A DNA stretch of 64,000 nt from Rhodobacter sp. 24-YEA-8. GTDB lineage: Bacteria > Pseudomonadota > Alphaproteobacteria > Rhodobacterales > Rhodobacteraceae. Numbering within the stretch: position 1 is the stretch's first letter; every line of letters begins with the position of its first letter. Under the pieces are notes generated by a model, which searched no databases, had not been told where the DNA came from, and worked only from the letters and a program-made list of their open reading frames with translations. The position numbers were made by a program, and so were the translations under genes. Where the stretch lies: assembly GCF_900105075.1 (NCBI RefSeq), contig NZ_FNSK01000001.1, positions 3,135,001 to 3,199,000 on the forward strand, given 5' to 3'. This document shows positions 17,664-25,489 of the stretch, one piece after another.

Positions 17664-18676
17664 AAAAAGACTTCAATCTGACCGATTTCGCGATCCGCTA
17701 CGGGTTCCTGATCCTGATGGCGGGGCTGGTGATCGGCTTTTCCGTCGCGCAACCGGCCTTCCTGACCGCACGCAGCGGCGTGTTCATCCTGCAATCGGTG
17801 GCGATCACCGGCATTCTGGCGCTTGGCGTGACCGCCACGCTGGTGGTCGGGGGGTTCGATCTTTCCATCGGGGCGGTGGCGACCTCATCGCTGATGCTTT
17901 CGGCCTATACGATGGTGATCTGGGATCTCGGCGCGGTCGAGGCGGTGGTGTTCTGCCTGGCGATGGGGGCTTTCGTGGGCCTGGTCAACGGATTGCTGAT
18001 CGTCAAAATGCGGGTGCCGGATCTTCTGGCGACGCTTGGGATGATGTTCCTGCTGATGGGGTTGCAGCGTATCCCGACGGAAGGAAATTCCATCTCGACC
18101 GGCATGTCGCTGCCCGGAGGCGGCACCGCGACCGGCACATTCTCGCCCGGCTTTCTGATGCTGGGGCGGCACCGGCTCGATTTCATCCTTGACGATCTGG
18201 TGCCGCTTTCTGTGGTGTTCCTGATCGTGATCGCGTTTCTGGTCTGGGGGTTTCTCGAACTCACGCGCCATGGCCGCGTCATGTATGCGATCGGGTCGAA
18301 CGCAAAAGCGGCGAGCCTTGCCGGCATCAACGTGAATTTCTACCGCATTCTGGCCTATGTGATCTCAGGCACGCTGGCGTCTTTTGGCGGCATCCTGCTG
18401 GCGGCGCGGCTGGGGCGGGGTGATGTCGCTTCGGGCAATAATCTCTTGCTCGATGCGGTTGCCGCAGCGCTGATCGGCTTTGCCGTACTGGGCGCCGCGA
18501 AACCCAACGCCTTTGGCACCGCCATCGGCGCACTGTTTGTCGGCATCCTGTTGCAGGGGCTGACCATGCTGAACGCACCTTATTACACGCAGGATTTCAT
18601 CAAGGGCGCTGTTCTCGTTGTCGCCCTCGTCTTTACTTTCGCGCTTTCCGGTCGGGGAGGCCGGGCGCGCGGCTGA
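17660..18676 (+). CDS. CUT2 sugar ABC transporter permease (RbsC-like)
   Basis: A 338-residue inner-membrane permease with 8-10 hydrophobic segments. The CUT2 signature lies near residues 62-75 (LVVGGFDLSIGAVA), and the conserved loop ...YAIGSNAKAASLAGINV is near residue 210. The ATG at 17660 overlaps the ATPase stop as ATGA. CUT2 permeases work as homodimers, so one permease gene suffices. It is intact and of family length. Confidence 0.9.
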   Translation: MKKDFNLTDFAIRYGFLILMAGLVIGFSVAQPAFLTARSGVFILQSVAITGILALGVTATLVVGGFDLSIGAVATSSLMLSAYTMVIWDLGAVEAVVFCLAMGAFVGLVNGLLIVKMRVPDLLATLGMMFLLMGLQRIPTEGNSISTGMSLPGGGTATGTFSPGFLMLGRHRLDFILDDLVPLSVVFLIVIAFLVWGFLELTRHGRVMYAIGSNAKAASLAGINVNFYRILAYVISGTLASFGGILLAARLGRGDVASGNNLLLDAVAAALIGFAVLGAAKPNAFGTAIGALFVGILLQGLTMLNAPYYTQDFIKGAVLVVALVFTFALSGRGGRARG

Positions 18677-18709
18677 GCAAAACGGATAACAGAGAAGAGG
18701 GAGGAAACC

Positions 18710-19747
18710 ATGTTCTCAAGACGGGTGTTTGTGGGCCTGATGGGTGGTATTGCCCTGATCCCGGGCCTCGCTATCGCGCAGGATGCTCCGGCGCCATTCG
18801 ACAAGCCCGCCGATGTAAAGATCGCGCTGGTGCGCTATCTGTCGACCGGTGATTTCTTCCAGGCCTATCTTTCCGGCGTGGAAAAGCAGTCAGAGGCCCT
18901 CGGCGTCAGCCTCCAGGTCTTCGACTCGCGCCAGGATGCGGCTTTGCAGGCCGATATGGTCGATCAGGCCATCGCGCTGGGCGTTGATGGCATCATCATC
19001 CAGCACGGTCTGACCGAGTCGATGAAGGAAGCCGCGCAGCGCGCGGTCGACGCTGGCATCAAGGTTGTGGCCTTCGACGTGAATGTCGAAAATGCCGCCA
19101 TCCCGCAGGTCGAACAGTCTGACCGTGACCTCGCCCGTCTGGCGCTGGAACAGGCGATCAAGGATCAGGGCGAGACCTGGACCGCAGGTTACGTCTATGT
19201 CCCCGGCATCGCGCCGCTTGATCGCCGTGATGAGACCTGGAAAGAGTTCAAGGCGAAATATCCGGGCATCACCGAGAAAGCGATGTTCGGCACAATGGAC
19301 AACCCGATTGCCAATTCGGTCGCGAACCAGGCGCGGTCTGTCCTTTCCGCGAACCCGGATATCCAGGTTGTTTTCGCCCCCTATGACGAGTTCGCCAAGG
19401 GCGTGAAAATCGCCGTGGACGAGGCCGGCATGGGCCAGGATGTCGCGATCTATTCGGCTGACGTCTCGACCGCTGATATTGCCCTGATGCGCGAAGACGG
19501 GTCGGGCTGGAAGGCGACTGCCGCGACCAACCCCGCCGTGGTGGGTGAAGTCTCGGTGCGTACCCTCGCGCAGCTTCTTGCCGGTGAGACCGTCGCGGCC
19601 CAGGTCATCGTGCCGCCGACCCTGATCACCCAGGCCGATCTGAACGAACTCGATATCTCGAATATGGAAGAGCTGGGCGCGAAAATGCCGGCTTTCGTCC
19701 ATGCTGAAGTGTCGGTGAGCCCCTGGATGAAGCTCCCCGCACGTTGA
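18710..19747 (+). CDS. CUT2 sugar ABC transporter substrate-binding protein
   Basis: A 345-residue periplasmic binding protein, Peripla_BP type 1 fold. The signal peptide is residues 1-23 (VFVGLMGGIALIPGLAIA, cleavage after AIAQ). The mature chain begins with IALVRYLSTGDFFQAYLSGVEKQSEALG, typical of RbsB/LsrB-like proteins, and has GVDGIIIQHGL and AFDVNVENA further on. A GGAGG site precedes the ATG. A hairpin with a short T-run follows the gene, probably setting higher expression than the catabolic genes downstream. The ligand is inferred from context to be a pentose derivative. Confidence 0.88.
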   Translation: MFSRRVFVGLMGGIALIPGLAIAQDAPAPFDKPADVKIALVRYLSTGDFFQAYLSGVEKQSEALGVSLQVFDSRQDAALQADMVDQAIALGVDGIIIQHGLTESMKEAAQRAVDAGIKVVAFDVNVENAAIPQVEQSDRDLARLALEQAIKDQGETWTAGYVYVPGIAPLDRRDETWKEFKAKYPGITEKAMFGTMDNPIANSVANQARSVLSANPDIQVVFAPYDEFAKGVKIAVDEAGMGQDVAIYSADVSTADIALMREDGSGWKATAATNPAVVGEVSVRTLAQLLAGETVAAQVIVPPTLITQADLNELDISNMEELGAKMPAFVHAEVSVSPWMKLPAR

Positions 19748-19754
19748 TCTGACC

Positions 19755-19781
19755 GGGGCCGGTCTGTCCGGCCCCGATTTT
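19755..19781 (+). terminator. Attenuator-like hairpin after the binding-protein gene
   Basis: GGGGCCGG (19755-19762), a 5-nt loop, CCGGCCCC (19768-19775), then gatttt. This 8-bp GC stem plus short T-run resembles a weak intrinsic terminator. It would allow partial read-through into the transketolase and RuBisCO-like genes, which have no other obvious promoter. Confidence 0.6.
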
Positions 19782-19798
19782 CCGCGATGAGGCCACAA

Positions 19799-20728
19799 AT
19801 GCAAAACTCCCGTACCACCGAAGAGGTGGCCCATGGCATCCGCTGCCGCGTGTTCGAGCATTCGATGCGCAACAATGGCGGCTATCTGAGCCAGGCCTGT
19901 TCCGCCGCCGAGCAACTGGCGTTTCTGTATAACGAGGCGCTGAATCTCGGCCCCTCGACCATGCCGATGGTGCCGCCGCCCTTTGGCGGGGTGCCCTCGG
20001 CCGCGAACCATGATTACCGCACCGGCGCAGGCTATAACGGCCCGTTTGACGCCGTGCATGACCGGCTGTTCATCGCGCCCGCGCATTACGCATTGGTGGC
20101 TTACGCCTGCCTGATCGAGACCGGCCGTATGGCCCCCGAAGGGCTGGAGATGTTCAACCAGGATGGCTCATCCGTCGAGATGATCGGCGCCGAACATTCC
20201 CCGGGGATGGAGGTGCATAATGGCACTCTCGGCATCGGGCTTTCGACCGGCGCGGGCCTTGCCTGGGGCCGCAAGCGGCGGGGCGAGACCGGCGAGGTCT
20301 GTGTCTATATGTCGGATGGCGAGGTTCAGGAGGGGCAGACCTGGGAGGCGGTGCAGGCAGCCTCCCATCACGGCATCGACAATCTCTGGGCCCTGATGGA
20401 CGTGAACCGCCAGCAATGCGACGGCGCGATGGATTCGGTGATGACGGTGGGCGATATCGCCACCAAATTCCGCAATTTCGGCGCGGTGGTGGCCGAAGTT
20501 GATGCCCATGACCTGACGGCACTGCGTCAGGCCAAAGCCACGCCGCATGAAGGCCAGCCGCTGATCATCCTTGCCCATTCCAGCCCGACAAAAGGCATGG
20601 AATTCCTGATGAAGCGCTTCCCGCGCCTGCATTACGTGCGGTTCAAATCTGACGAGGAACGCCGCGAGATGAACATCGCCATAGCCGCAGAGCTTGGCAT
20701 TGCACCTGTCGACCTGGGAGGGCACTGA
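19799..20728 (+). CDS. Transketolase-like N-terminal (thiamine-diphosphate-binding) subunit
   Basis: About 309 residues, the N-terminal half of a split transketolase. The ThDP/Mg motif is MSDGEVQEGQTWEAVQAA followed by MDVNRQQCDG. The upstream GAEHSPGMEVHNGTLGIGLSTGAGLAW matches the transketolase pyrophosphate domain. The ATG at 19799 lies 6 bp behind GAGG; another in-frame ATG at 19787 has no ribosome site. It must pair with the next gene to make an active enzyme. Split transketolases are known both as ordinary pentose enzymes and in branched-sugar (apiose) catabolism. Here the RuBisCO-like protein and methylthioribose genes suggest an unusual keto-sugar phosphate donor. The reaction is not established. 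Confidence 0.88.
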   Translation: MQNSRTTEEVAHGIRCRVFEHSMRNNGGYLSQACSAAEQLAFLYNEALNLGPSTMPMVPPPFGGVPSAANHDYRTGAGYNGPFDAVHDRLFIAPAHYALVAYACLIETGRMAPEGLEMFNQDGSSVEMIGAEHSPGMEVHNGTLGIGLSTGAGLAWGRKRRGETGEVCVYMSDGEVQEGQTWEAVQAASHHGIDNLWALMDVNRQQCDGAMDSVMTVGDIATKFRNFGAVVAEVDAHDLTALRQAKATPHEGQPLIILAHSSPTKGMEFLMKRFPRLHYVRFKSDEERREMNIAIAAELGIAPVDLGGH

Positions 20729-20730
20729 AG

Positions 20731-21732
20731 ATGGAAATGGTGAACCGCCCCTATGCGAAGGCGTTTGAAGATTACGCCGTGCAGCACCCCGAGGTGCTGT
20801 GCCTTTCCGCCGACCTGACCTCCAGCTGCGAGATCGACGGCTTTCGTGATCGCCACCCGGACCAGTTTCTGTCGCTTGGCATGGCAGAACAGAACATGCT
20901 GTCCTTCGCCGGCGGGCTTGGCCTCGCGGGCTTCCGGCCTTTCCTGCATTCCTTCGGCGTGTTCCTTTACCGCAGGCCCTATGACCAGCTGATGGCCTCC
21001 ATCGCCTATCCGCGCCGCCAGGTGCGGCTGATGGGGTTCCTGCCCGGCATCACCACTCCGGGCGGCATGACGCATCAGGCAATCGAAGACATTTCGGTGA
21101 TGCGCACGATCCCGAACATGACCGTGCTGGAGGCCGGTGACGCGAGTGAGGTCGAGAGCATCGTCGCTGCCGCCGACAGTGTCGATGGTCCGGTTTATTG
21201 CCGCATCCTGCGCGGCGCGGTGCCGCGGCTTTTTGATACCCCGCTGGAGATCGGCAAGATCCGCGTTCTGGCAGAAGGCACCGATGTGCTGATCGTTACC
21301 GCAGGGATCACCACCGAAGAAGCGATCCGGGCAAGGGCCGCGCTGGACCGGGCGGGGGTTTCGGTGCGTCACCTGCATCTGAACACCCTGAAACCCTTTG
21401 ATGCCGCGACGATCATCGGCCATGCGGAACAGGTGAAACATGGTGTCATCACGCTGGAAAACCACCTGGTGACCGGCGGTATCGGCTCGATGGTGGCCGA
21501 GGCGCTGGCCGAGGCCGGGCTTTCGCGCCGCCTGATCCGGCTGGGGCTGCAGGACACCTATGCGCATGGCGGCTCGCGCCCCTATCTCATGTGCTATTAC
21601 GGGATGGATGCGCTGAGCCTTGTTCGCGCGGTCGAACGCCTGACCGGACAGCAGACCGGCATTGACGAAGATGCGCTTGGCGCGGTCCGGGTCGAGGCGG
21701 TGCATTCGGTGGTCAAGGCCGAGGCGCTTTGA
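20731..21732 (+). CDS. Transketolase-like C-terminal subunit
   Basis: A 333-residue pyrimidine-binding and C-terminal half of a split transketolase. The catalytic Glu that activates ThDP is in LSLGMAEQNMLSFAGGLG. The loop GITTPGGMTHQAIEDISVMRTIPNM lies where transketolases bind the donor substrate. The C-terminal domain has VIVTAGITTEEA and the ENHLVTGGIGSMVAEAL motif. A GGAGGG site precedes the ATG, two bases after the partner's stop. The stop overlaps the RuBisCO-like gene start by 4 bp, so the transketolase and RuBisCO-like protein are translationally coupled, an argument for consecutive steps. Confidence 0.88.
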   Translation: MEMVNRPYAKAFEDYAVQHPEVLCLSADLTSSCEIDGFRDRHPDQFLSLGMAEQNMLSFAGGLGLAGFRPFLHSFGVFLYRRPYDQLMASIAYPRRQVRLMGFLPGITTPGGMTHQAIEDISVMRTIPNMTVLEAGDASEVESIVAAADSVDGPVYCRILRGAVPRLFDTPLEIGKIRVLAEGTDVLIVTAGITTEEAIRARAALDRAGVSVRHLHLNTLKPFDAATIIGHAEQVKHGVITLENHLVTGGIGSMVAEALAEAGLSRRLIRLGLQDTYAHGGSRPYLMCYYGMDALSLVRAVERLTGQQTGIDEDALGAVRVEAVHSVVKAEAL

Positions 21733-22850
21733 TGCGCTTTACCGTCACCTACCGCATCCGCGCCGGTGATCTGGCCGAAGCTCGCGCCCGCGCGGATGCA
21801 ATCGCGCTGGAACAGACGGTCGAGATCCCGCGCGCGGTGGTGCCGCCGGGCTATATCGAAGACGATATCCTCGGCCGGGTTGAAGAGACCGGCACGCTGT
21901 CGGACGGCGTCTTTCAGGCGAAAATCTCTTACTCGCCCGACAGCGCCGGAGAGGAGTTCAGCCAGTTCCTGAATGTGGTTTTCGGCAATTCCTCGATCCA
22001 GCAGGGGATCCGGGTGACCGGAGTTGAGCCGGGTGAGACGATGCTGGCGCGCTTTCCAGGCCCGCGTTTCGGCATCAAAGGCATCCGGGCGCGCTGCGGT
22101 CGCGCAACAGGCGGAATGATTGCGCCGGTGCTGAAGCCGATGGGCCAGCCACCCGCGGCCTTTGCCGCGCTGGCCGCAGGCGCGGTGCGCGGTGGGGCTG
22201 ACATCATCAAGGAAGATCACGGGCTTGCGGGTCAGGATGCCGCGCCGTTCGAGGCCCGCGTCGAGGCCGTAGCGAAGGCCGTGGCCGTGGCCAATGCCGA
22301 ATATGGGCGCAATGCGATCTATATCCCGAACCTCTCTGGCCGGGCGGACCAGATCGAGGCCCGGCTGCGCTTTGCCCGGGATGCCGGAGCGGGCGGTGTC
22401 ATTGTGATGCCGGGGCTTCTGGGGTTTGGCATGGTACATCGCATCGCGCAGGATCCGGGCCTTGACCTGCCGGTGATGACGCATCCGTCTTTCCTGGGCC
22501 CCTGGGTGCTGAACCCCGATACCGGCATGGATCACGGTGTGGTCTTCGGCACGCTTCCAAGGCTTGCGGGGGCGGATATCTCGGTTTTCCCGAATGTCGG
22601 CGGGCGGTTCGGCTTCTCGGCAGCGGATTGTCTGCAAATCGCAGAGGCCTGCCGCGCGCCTGACGGGCCTGCGACGGCGATGCTGCCCAGCCCCGGTGGC
22701 GGGATGAGTGTGGAACGCGTCGCTGACATGGTGCGGATGTATGGCCAGGATGTCGTCTATCTGCTGGGCGGCAGCCTGCTGGCCGATCCGCCGAACATCC
22801 ATCTTGCTGTGGGCGCGATGCGCAAGGCGGTGGATGCGGCGGAGAGCTGA
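21729..22850 (+). CDS. RuBisCO-like protein (form IV), probable keto-pentose-phosphate isomerase or related enzyme
   Basis: A 373-residue form IV RuBisCO homologue. Conserved positions are K135 (APVLKPMGQP), K160 in GGADIIKEDHG (the lysine carbamylated in RuBisCO), D162, a His in THPSF (251), and the phosphate-binding glycines at SPGGGMSV (320-326) and LLGGSLL (344-350). The usual KDDE is KEDH, so one metal ligand is replaced. The loop-6 region reads FPNVGGRFGFSAADC instead of a catalytic loop Lys, so carboxylase activity is excluded. In Rhodospirillum rubrum a related protein isomerises 5-methylthioribulose-1-phosphate to 1-methylthioxylulose-5-phosphate. With mtnK-mtnA in the same regulon this is the best guess. 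Decarboxylase or hydrolase functions known from apionate pathways remain possible. Confidence 0.87.
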   Translation: MMRFTVTYRIRAGDLAEARARADAIALEQTVEIPRAVVPPGYIEDDILGRVEETGTLSDGVFQAKISYSPDSAGEEFSQFLNVVFGNSSIQQGIRVTGVEPGETMLARFPGPRFGIKGIRARCGRATGGMIAPVLKPMGQPPAAFAALAAGAVRGGADIIKEDHGLAGQDAAPFEARVEAVAKAVAVANAEYGRNAIYIPNLSGRADQIEARLRFARDAGAGGVIVMPGLLGFGMVHRIAQDPGLDLPVMTHPSFLGPWVLNPDTGMDHGVVFGTLPRLAGADISVFPNVGGRFGFSAADCLQIAEACRAPDGPATAMLPSPGGGMSVERVADMVRMYGQDVVYLLGGSLLADPPNIHLAVGAMRKAVDAAES

Positions 22851-22853
22851 GGC

Positions 22854-23185
22854 TCAGCCCCTGATCGTTCCGGACGAGAGGCGGCGTTCCAGCGCCTCGC
22901 CTGCCGTGTCAAACAGACTGCAGTCGGCGGCACTGAACCCGACGGTGGCCGCCTGGTCGCCGGGCAGGAAATTCATCCGCAGATTGCCGATGACCCCCGC
23001 GACGAATGTGTTTTGCGGCTTGTGATACAGGTCCTGCGGCGCACCGCCCCGGGCGATTTGGCGCCAATCTGTTTATGCAGCCGGGTGAGTTCAATCCGCA
23101 TATCGGCGCGCAGGGCGGCATCAGAATTCGAGAGCGGCGCGTCAAAGAGGAAGATTTCGGCGCCTTCGACGGAATAAGGCGTGAT
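22854..23185 (-). pseudogene. Remnant of a sugar ABC transporter ATPase (UgpC/MalK type)
   Basis: Two frames together read [33 protein letters not shown], then [29 protein letters not shown] to a stop. This is the Walker B/D-loop region joined to the start of the TOBE domain, with the switch His and linker deleted and the frame shifted. The Walker B glutamate is also lost (DAP for DEP). The N-terminal half, with Walker A and signature, is absent. Confidence 0.8.
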
Positions 23186-23383
23186 GTCCTGATAGGCCGT
23201 CAGCGCGGCGAGGACTTCGGTACTGTCCATGGTGATGCTGCCATCGGCGTCGATGATCTGGTCGTTATTGGTACAGGCTCAGTGCAGGAACTGGTGGACG
23301 GGAGTGTCAAAGGTCCTGGCGGGCAGGGCGGTGGTGCAGGCCAGCACCGCGCCGATCAGGCTGTTCCGAAAGAGGTCGGACAC
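23186..23383 (-). pseudogene. Remnant of a family 1 extracellular solute-binding protein
   Basis: A GTG start followed by VSDLFRNSLIGAVLACTTALPA looks like a Sec signal peptide. After a stop in that frame, another frame gives [28 protein letters not shown], a typical internal segment of sugar-binding proteins (GG.IVD.DGK.T.DS.E...AL..Y). The rest is deleted, and the fragment is fused directly to ATPase sequence. Not functional. Confidence 0.7.
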
Positions 23384-23409
23384 GTCACATACTCCCGGTT
23401 GTGAAGGGT

Positions 23410-23622
23410 ATTTTTTACCGCCCCGGCGGTCAGCCCGCCGACAAGGTATCTTTGCAGGAAAAGGATGATGATCATGGCTGGGGCGATGCCTAGGAAAGCG
23501 GTGGCCATCAACTCGTTCCAGAGCACATCCTGCTTGCCGAAAAAGGCATAAAGGCCAATCGGCAGAGGCATGTATTCGGTTCTGGAATTGAAGGTCAGCG
23601 CGAAGGTGAATTGCTCGTCCAT
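23410..23622 (-). pseudogene. Remnant of a sugar ABC transporter permease (MalG type)
   Basis: The stretch FTFALTFNS...PLPIGLYAFFGKQDVLWNELMATAFLGIAPAMIIILFLQRYLVGGLTAGAVK is the C-terminal part of a MalG-like permease. The frame runs past the usual end without a stop. The first ~200 residues, including most membrane segments and the EAA loop, are missing. Confidence 0.8.
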
Positions 23623-24421
23623 CGACAAATCCAGCACACCTGCCGCAGGGGTATCGAGGCGCGAGACCGGCAGGGCCACGCCTTTGGTTTCAAAGGCTGC
23701 GCAACGGCGGACCTGGTAGTCGAAGATATCACCATCGGAAACGAAGGCTTTCTCCGACCCGTTCCAGCCCGACGGTTTTTATAGAACATATCCACATCGT
23801 TGACGCCATAAATGCGCGGGCCATTTTCCGGGATAAAGGTCTTCCTGCCTCCGAAAGACGCCACCCGCTCGGGCCACGCCCGGATCAGCCCGTTGTAAAG
23901 GTCGAGATCATGGCAGCATTTCTCCTGGCGCCGCCAGTCGCGCATGAAAAGCGCGCCGTGGCAGCAGGGGTAGATATGTTCGGCCGCCTCGACCGAGACG
24001 ATATCGCCCAGAGGGTCGGCGTCACGCGCCGCCAGAGGTCGCGGTGCGACGGCGCGTAGCGCACACGGGGGCGACCGAGGGGTTCTCAGGCCAGTATCGC
24101 ACCAGCAGATGCGCCAGCGCATAAGTGTCCTCAGGTGATGAGATGATGGGTTTTTCCGAGAAGACCTGCCCCCGCTTCCAGCCCCAGCCGGATATGGTCA
24201 AGGTGGAAATGATCGGACGAGCTGATCATCGGCAGATCGAAACCGCCGGCCTTTACCAGCGCCTCGGCGCTTTCATGCGAGATGCCGGCGGGGATGCCAT
24301 GTCCGGTCAGGGTCGCCGCCCCGGCCCTGGATCTCGAAATCCGGGTCCATTTCGCGGAATACATGGGCAAGATAGCCGAGACAAAAAGCCGGGGCCGATA
24401 ATCGCACCTCGTATAATTCAC
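23623..24421 (-). pseudogene. Frameshifted Gfo/Idh/MocA-family oxidoreductase
   Basis: Pieces in different frames reconstruct a sugar dehydrogenase: GAIIGPGF (Rossmann start), AEALVKAGGFDLPMISSSDHFHLDHIRLGLEAGAGLLGKTHHLIT, then EAAEHIYPCCHGALFMRDWRRQEKCCHDLDLYNGLIRAWPERVASFGGRKTFIPENGPRIYGVNDVDMFYKN. At least three frameshifts or small deletions are needed. The 3' end runs into the permease remnant. The four remnants together were probably one carbohydrate uptake operon. Confidence 0.8.
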
Positions 24422-24506
24422 TCCCTGGGGGGATTACCTTTCTGTAACCTGGAGGGATCGCGCGATGATCCCCAATGAGTTTTCGATGGCGCAGACTGTT
24501 GCACGC

Positions 24507-24533
24507 AAAACCGGCGGAACATCACTCCGCCGG
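24507..24533 (-). terminator. Intrinsic terminator of the ROK kinase / nagA operon
   Basis: Read on the minus strand: CCGGCGGA, a 7-nt loop (gtgatgt), TCCGCCGG, then TTTTGC. It lies 24 bp after the ROK kinase stop. The 8-bp GC stem followed by a T-run is a good rho-independent terminator. Confidence 0.75.
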
Positions 24534-24556
24534 GCAAGCAGGAAATATGGGGCGGG

Positions 24557-25489
24557 TCAGCCGTCGCGCTTCCGGTTCAGGCCAAGCACTGCTGCGCCGA
24601 CAAGGCCGGGCTCGATCGGGCATTGTGCCTGGACGATCAGCGGGCGGGAAAGCCGTTGCAGGATCCGTCCCCGAACCGCCTTATCCAGCGCGTCGATCAG
24701 CGGACGCGCATTCGACAGGCCGCCGCCCACCGCGATCACCCCGGCCCCGAGCATGTTCTGCACCATGGCGAGAGGGCCAGAGAGCAGGTCGAGCCAGATC
24801 GCGATGGTGCGCGAGGCTGCGGGCTCCTCAGCCTGCCAGGCGGCAATGATGTCCTCTGCGGTTAGTGCCACGCCGCCAAGGGCGAGATGCAGCTTTTCCA
24901 TCCCGCGCGCCGAACAGATCGCGTCAAGGCAGCCGGTCTGGCCGCAGCCGCAGGGAAAGGCCGGAAGCACGGTATCGCCGACAATGCGCTGGGCGACAGG
25001 GCCATGGCCCCATTCGCCGGTAAAGCCGCCGCCTGATCCGCCGCCCGATGCGGAACTGTCATTGATCAGCCGGCCCCGGACCACGATGCCGCCACCGACC
25101 CCGGTGCCGAGGATGATGCCGAACACGACCGCATGGCCGCGCCCGGCGCCGATGGTGGCTTCGGCCAGCGCAAAGCAATCGGCATCATTGCCCAGAACCA
25201 CCGGCAGGCCGAGCGCCGCCTCAAGGTCAGAGCGCAGGCGCCGTCCGCTCAGGCAGGGGATATTTGCCACGGTCGCGATGCCGGTTTCCGGGTCGATCAC
25301 CCCGGCGATGGAAAAGGCGAGACAGTCGGGCCGCTCGGGTGCGGCGTCGATGGCGGACTGCAAAACGCTGGTGAAGGCGGTGAAATCCAGGGCCGGTGTC
25401 GGAACGCGGATCGTTGGCCTGATGTCGTCGGGGCCAAAGGCTTCGGCGATCTTTATCGTGGTGCCGCCGATGTCAAAGCACAGGATCAC
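24557..25489 (-). CDS. ROK-family sugar kinase (probable N-acetylglucosamine or N-acetylmannosamine kinase)
   Basis: A 310-residue kinase. The N-terminal ATP-binding motif is CFDIGGTTIKI, the second phosphate motif GTGVGGGIVVRGRL, and the zinc-binding ROK motif CGCGQTGCLDAICS. The GTG at 25489 lies behind AGGAGG and overlaps the nagA stop; longer upstream extensions of the frame lie inside nagA. ROK kinases phosphorylate hexoses or amino sugars at C6. Coupling to nagA makes N-acetylglucosamine the most likely substrate. It is the last gene of the operon, followed by a terminator. Confidence 0.85.
   Translation of the reverse strand: MILCFDIGGTTIKIAEAFGPDDIRPTIRVPTPALDFTAFTSVLQSAIDAAPERPDCLAFSIAGVIDPETGIATVANIPCLSGRRLRSDLEAALGLPVVLGNDADCFALAEATIGAGRGHAVVFGIILGTGVGGGIVVRGRLINDSSASGGGSGGGFTGEWGHGPVAQRIVGDTVLPAFPCGCGQTGCLDAICSARGMEKLHLALGGVALTAEDIIAAWQAEEPAASRTIAIWLDLLSGPLAMVQNMLGAGVIAVGGGLSNARPLIDALDKAVRGRILQRLSRPLIVQAQCPIEPGLVGAAVLGLNRKRDG

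Noticed and set aside
12589..22850. An Lsr-type autoinducer-2 uptake system (SorC/LsrR regulator, LsrA-like ATPase, LsrB-like binding protein, kinase)
   Set aside because: The kinase has MtnK motifs, not the FGGY pattern of LsrK. There is one permease gene where Lsr has two, and no LsrF or LsrG homologue.
21729..22850. Genuine carbon-fixing RuBisCO
   Set aside because: The loop-6 lysine and KDDE motif are not conserved, the length and glycine motifs fit form IV, and no phosphoribulokinase or small subunit is nearby.
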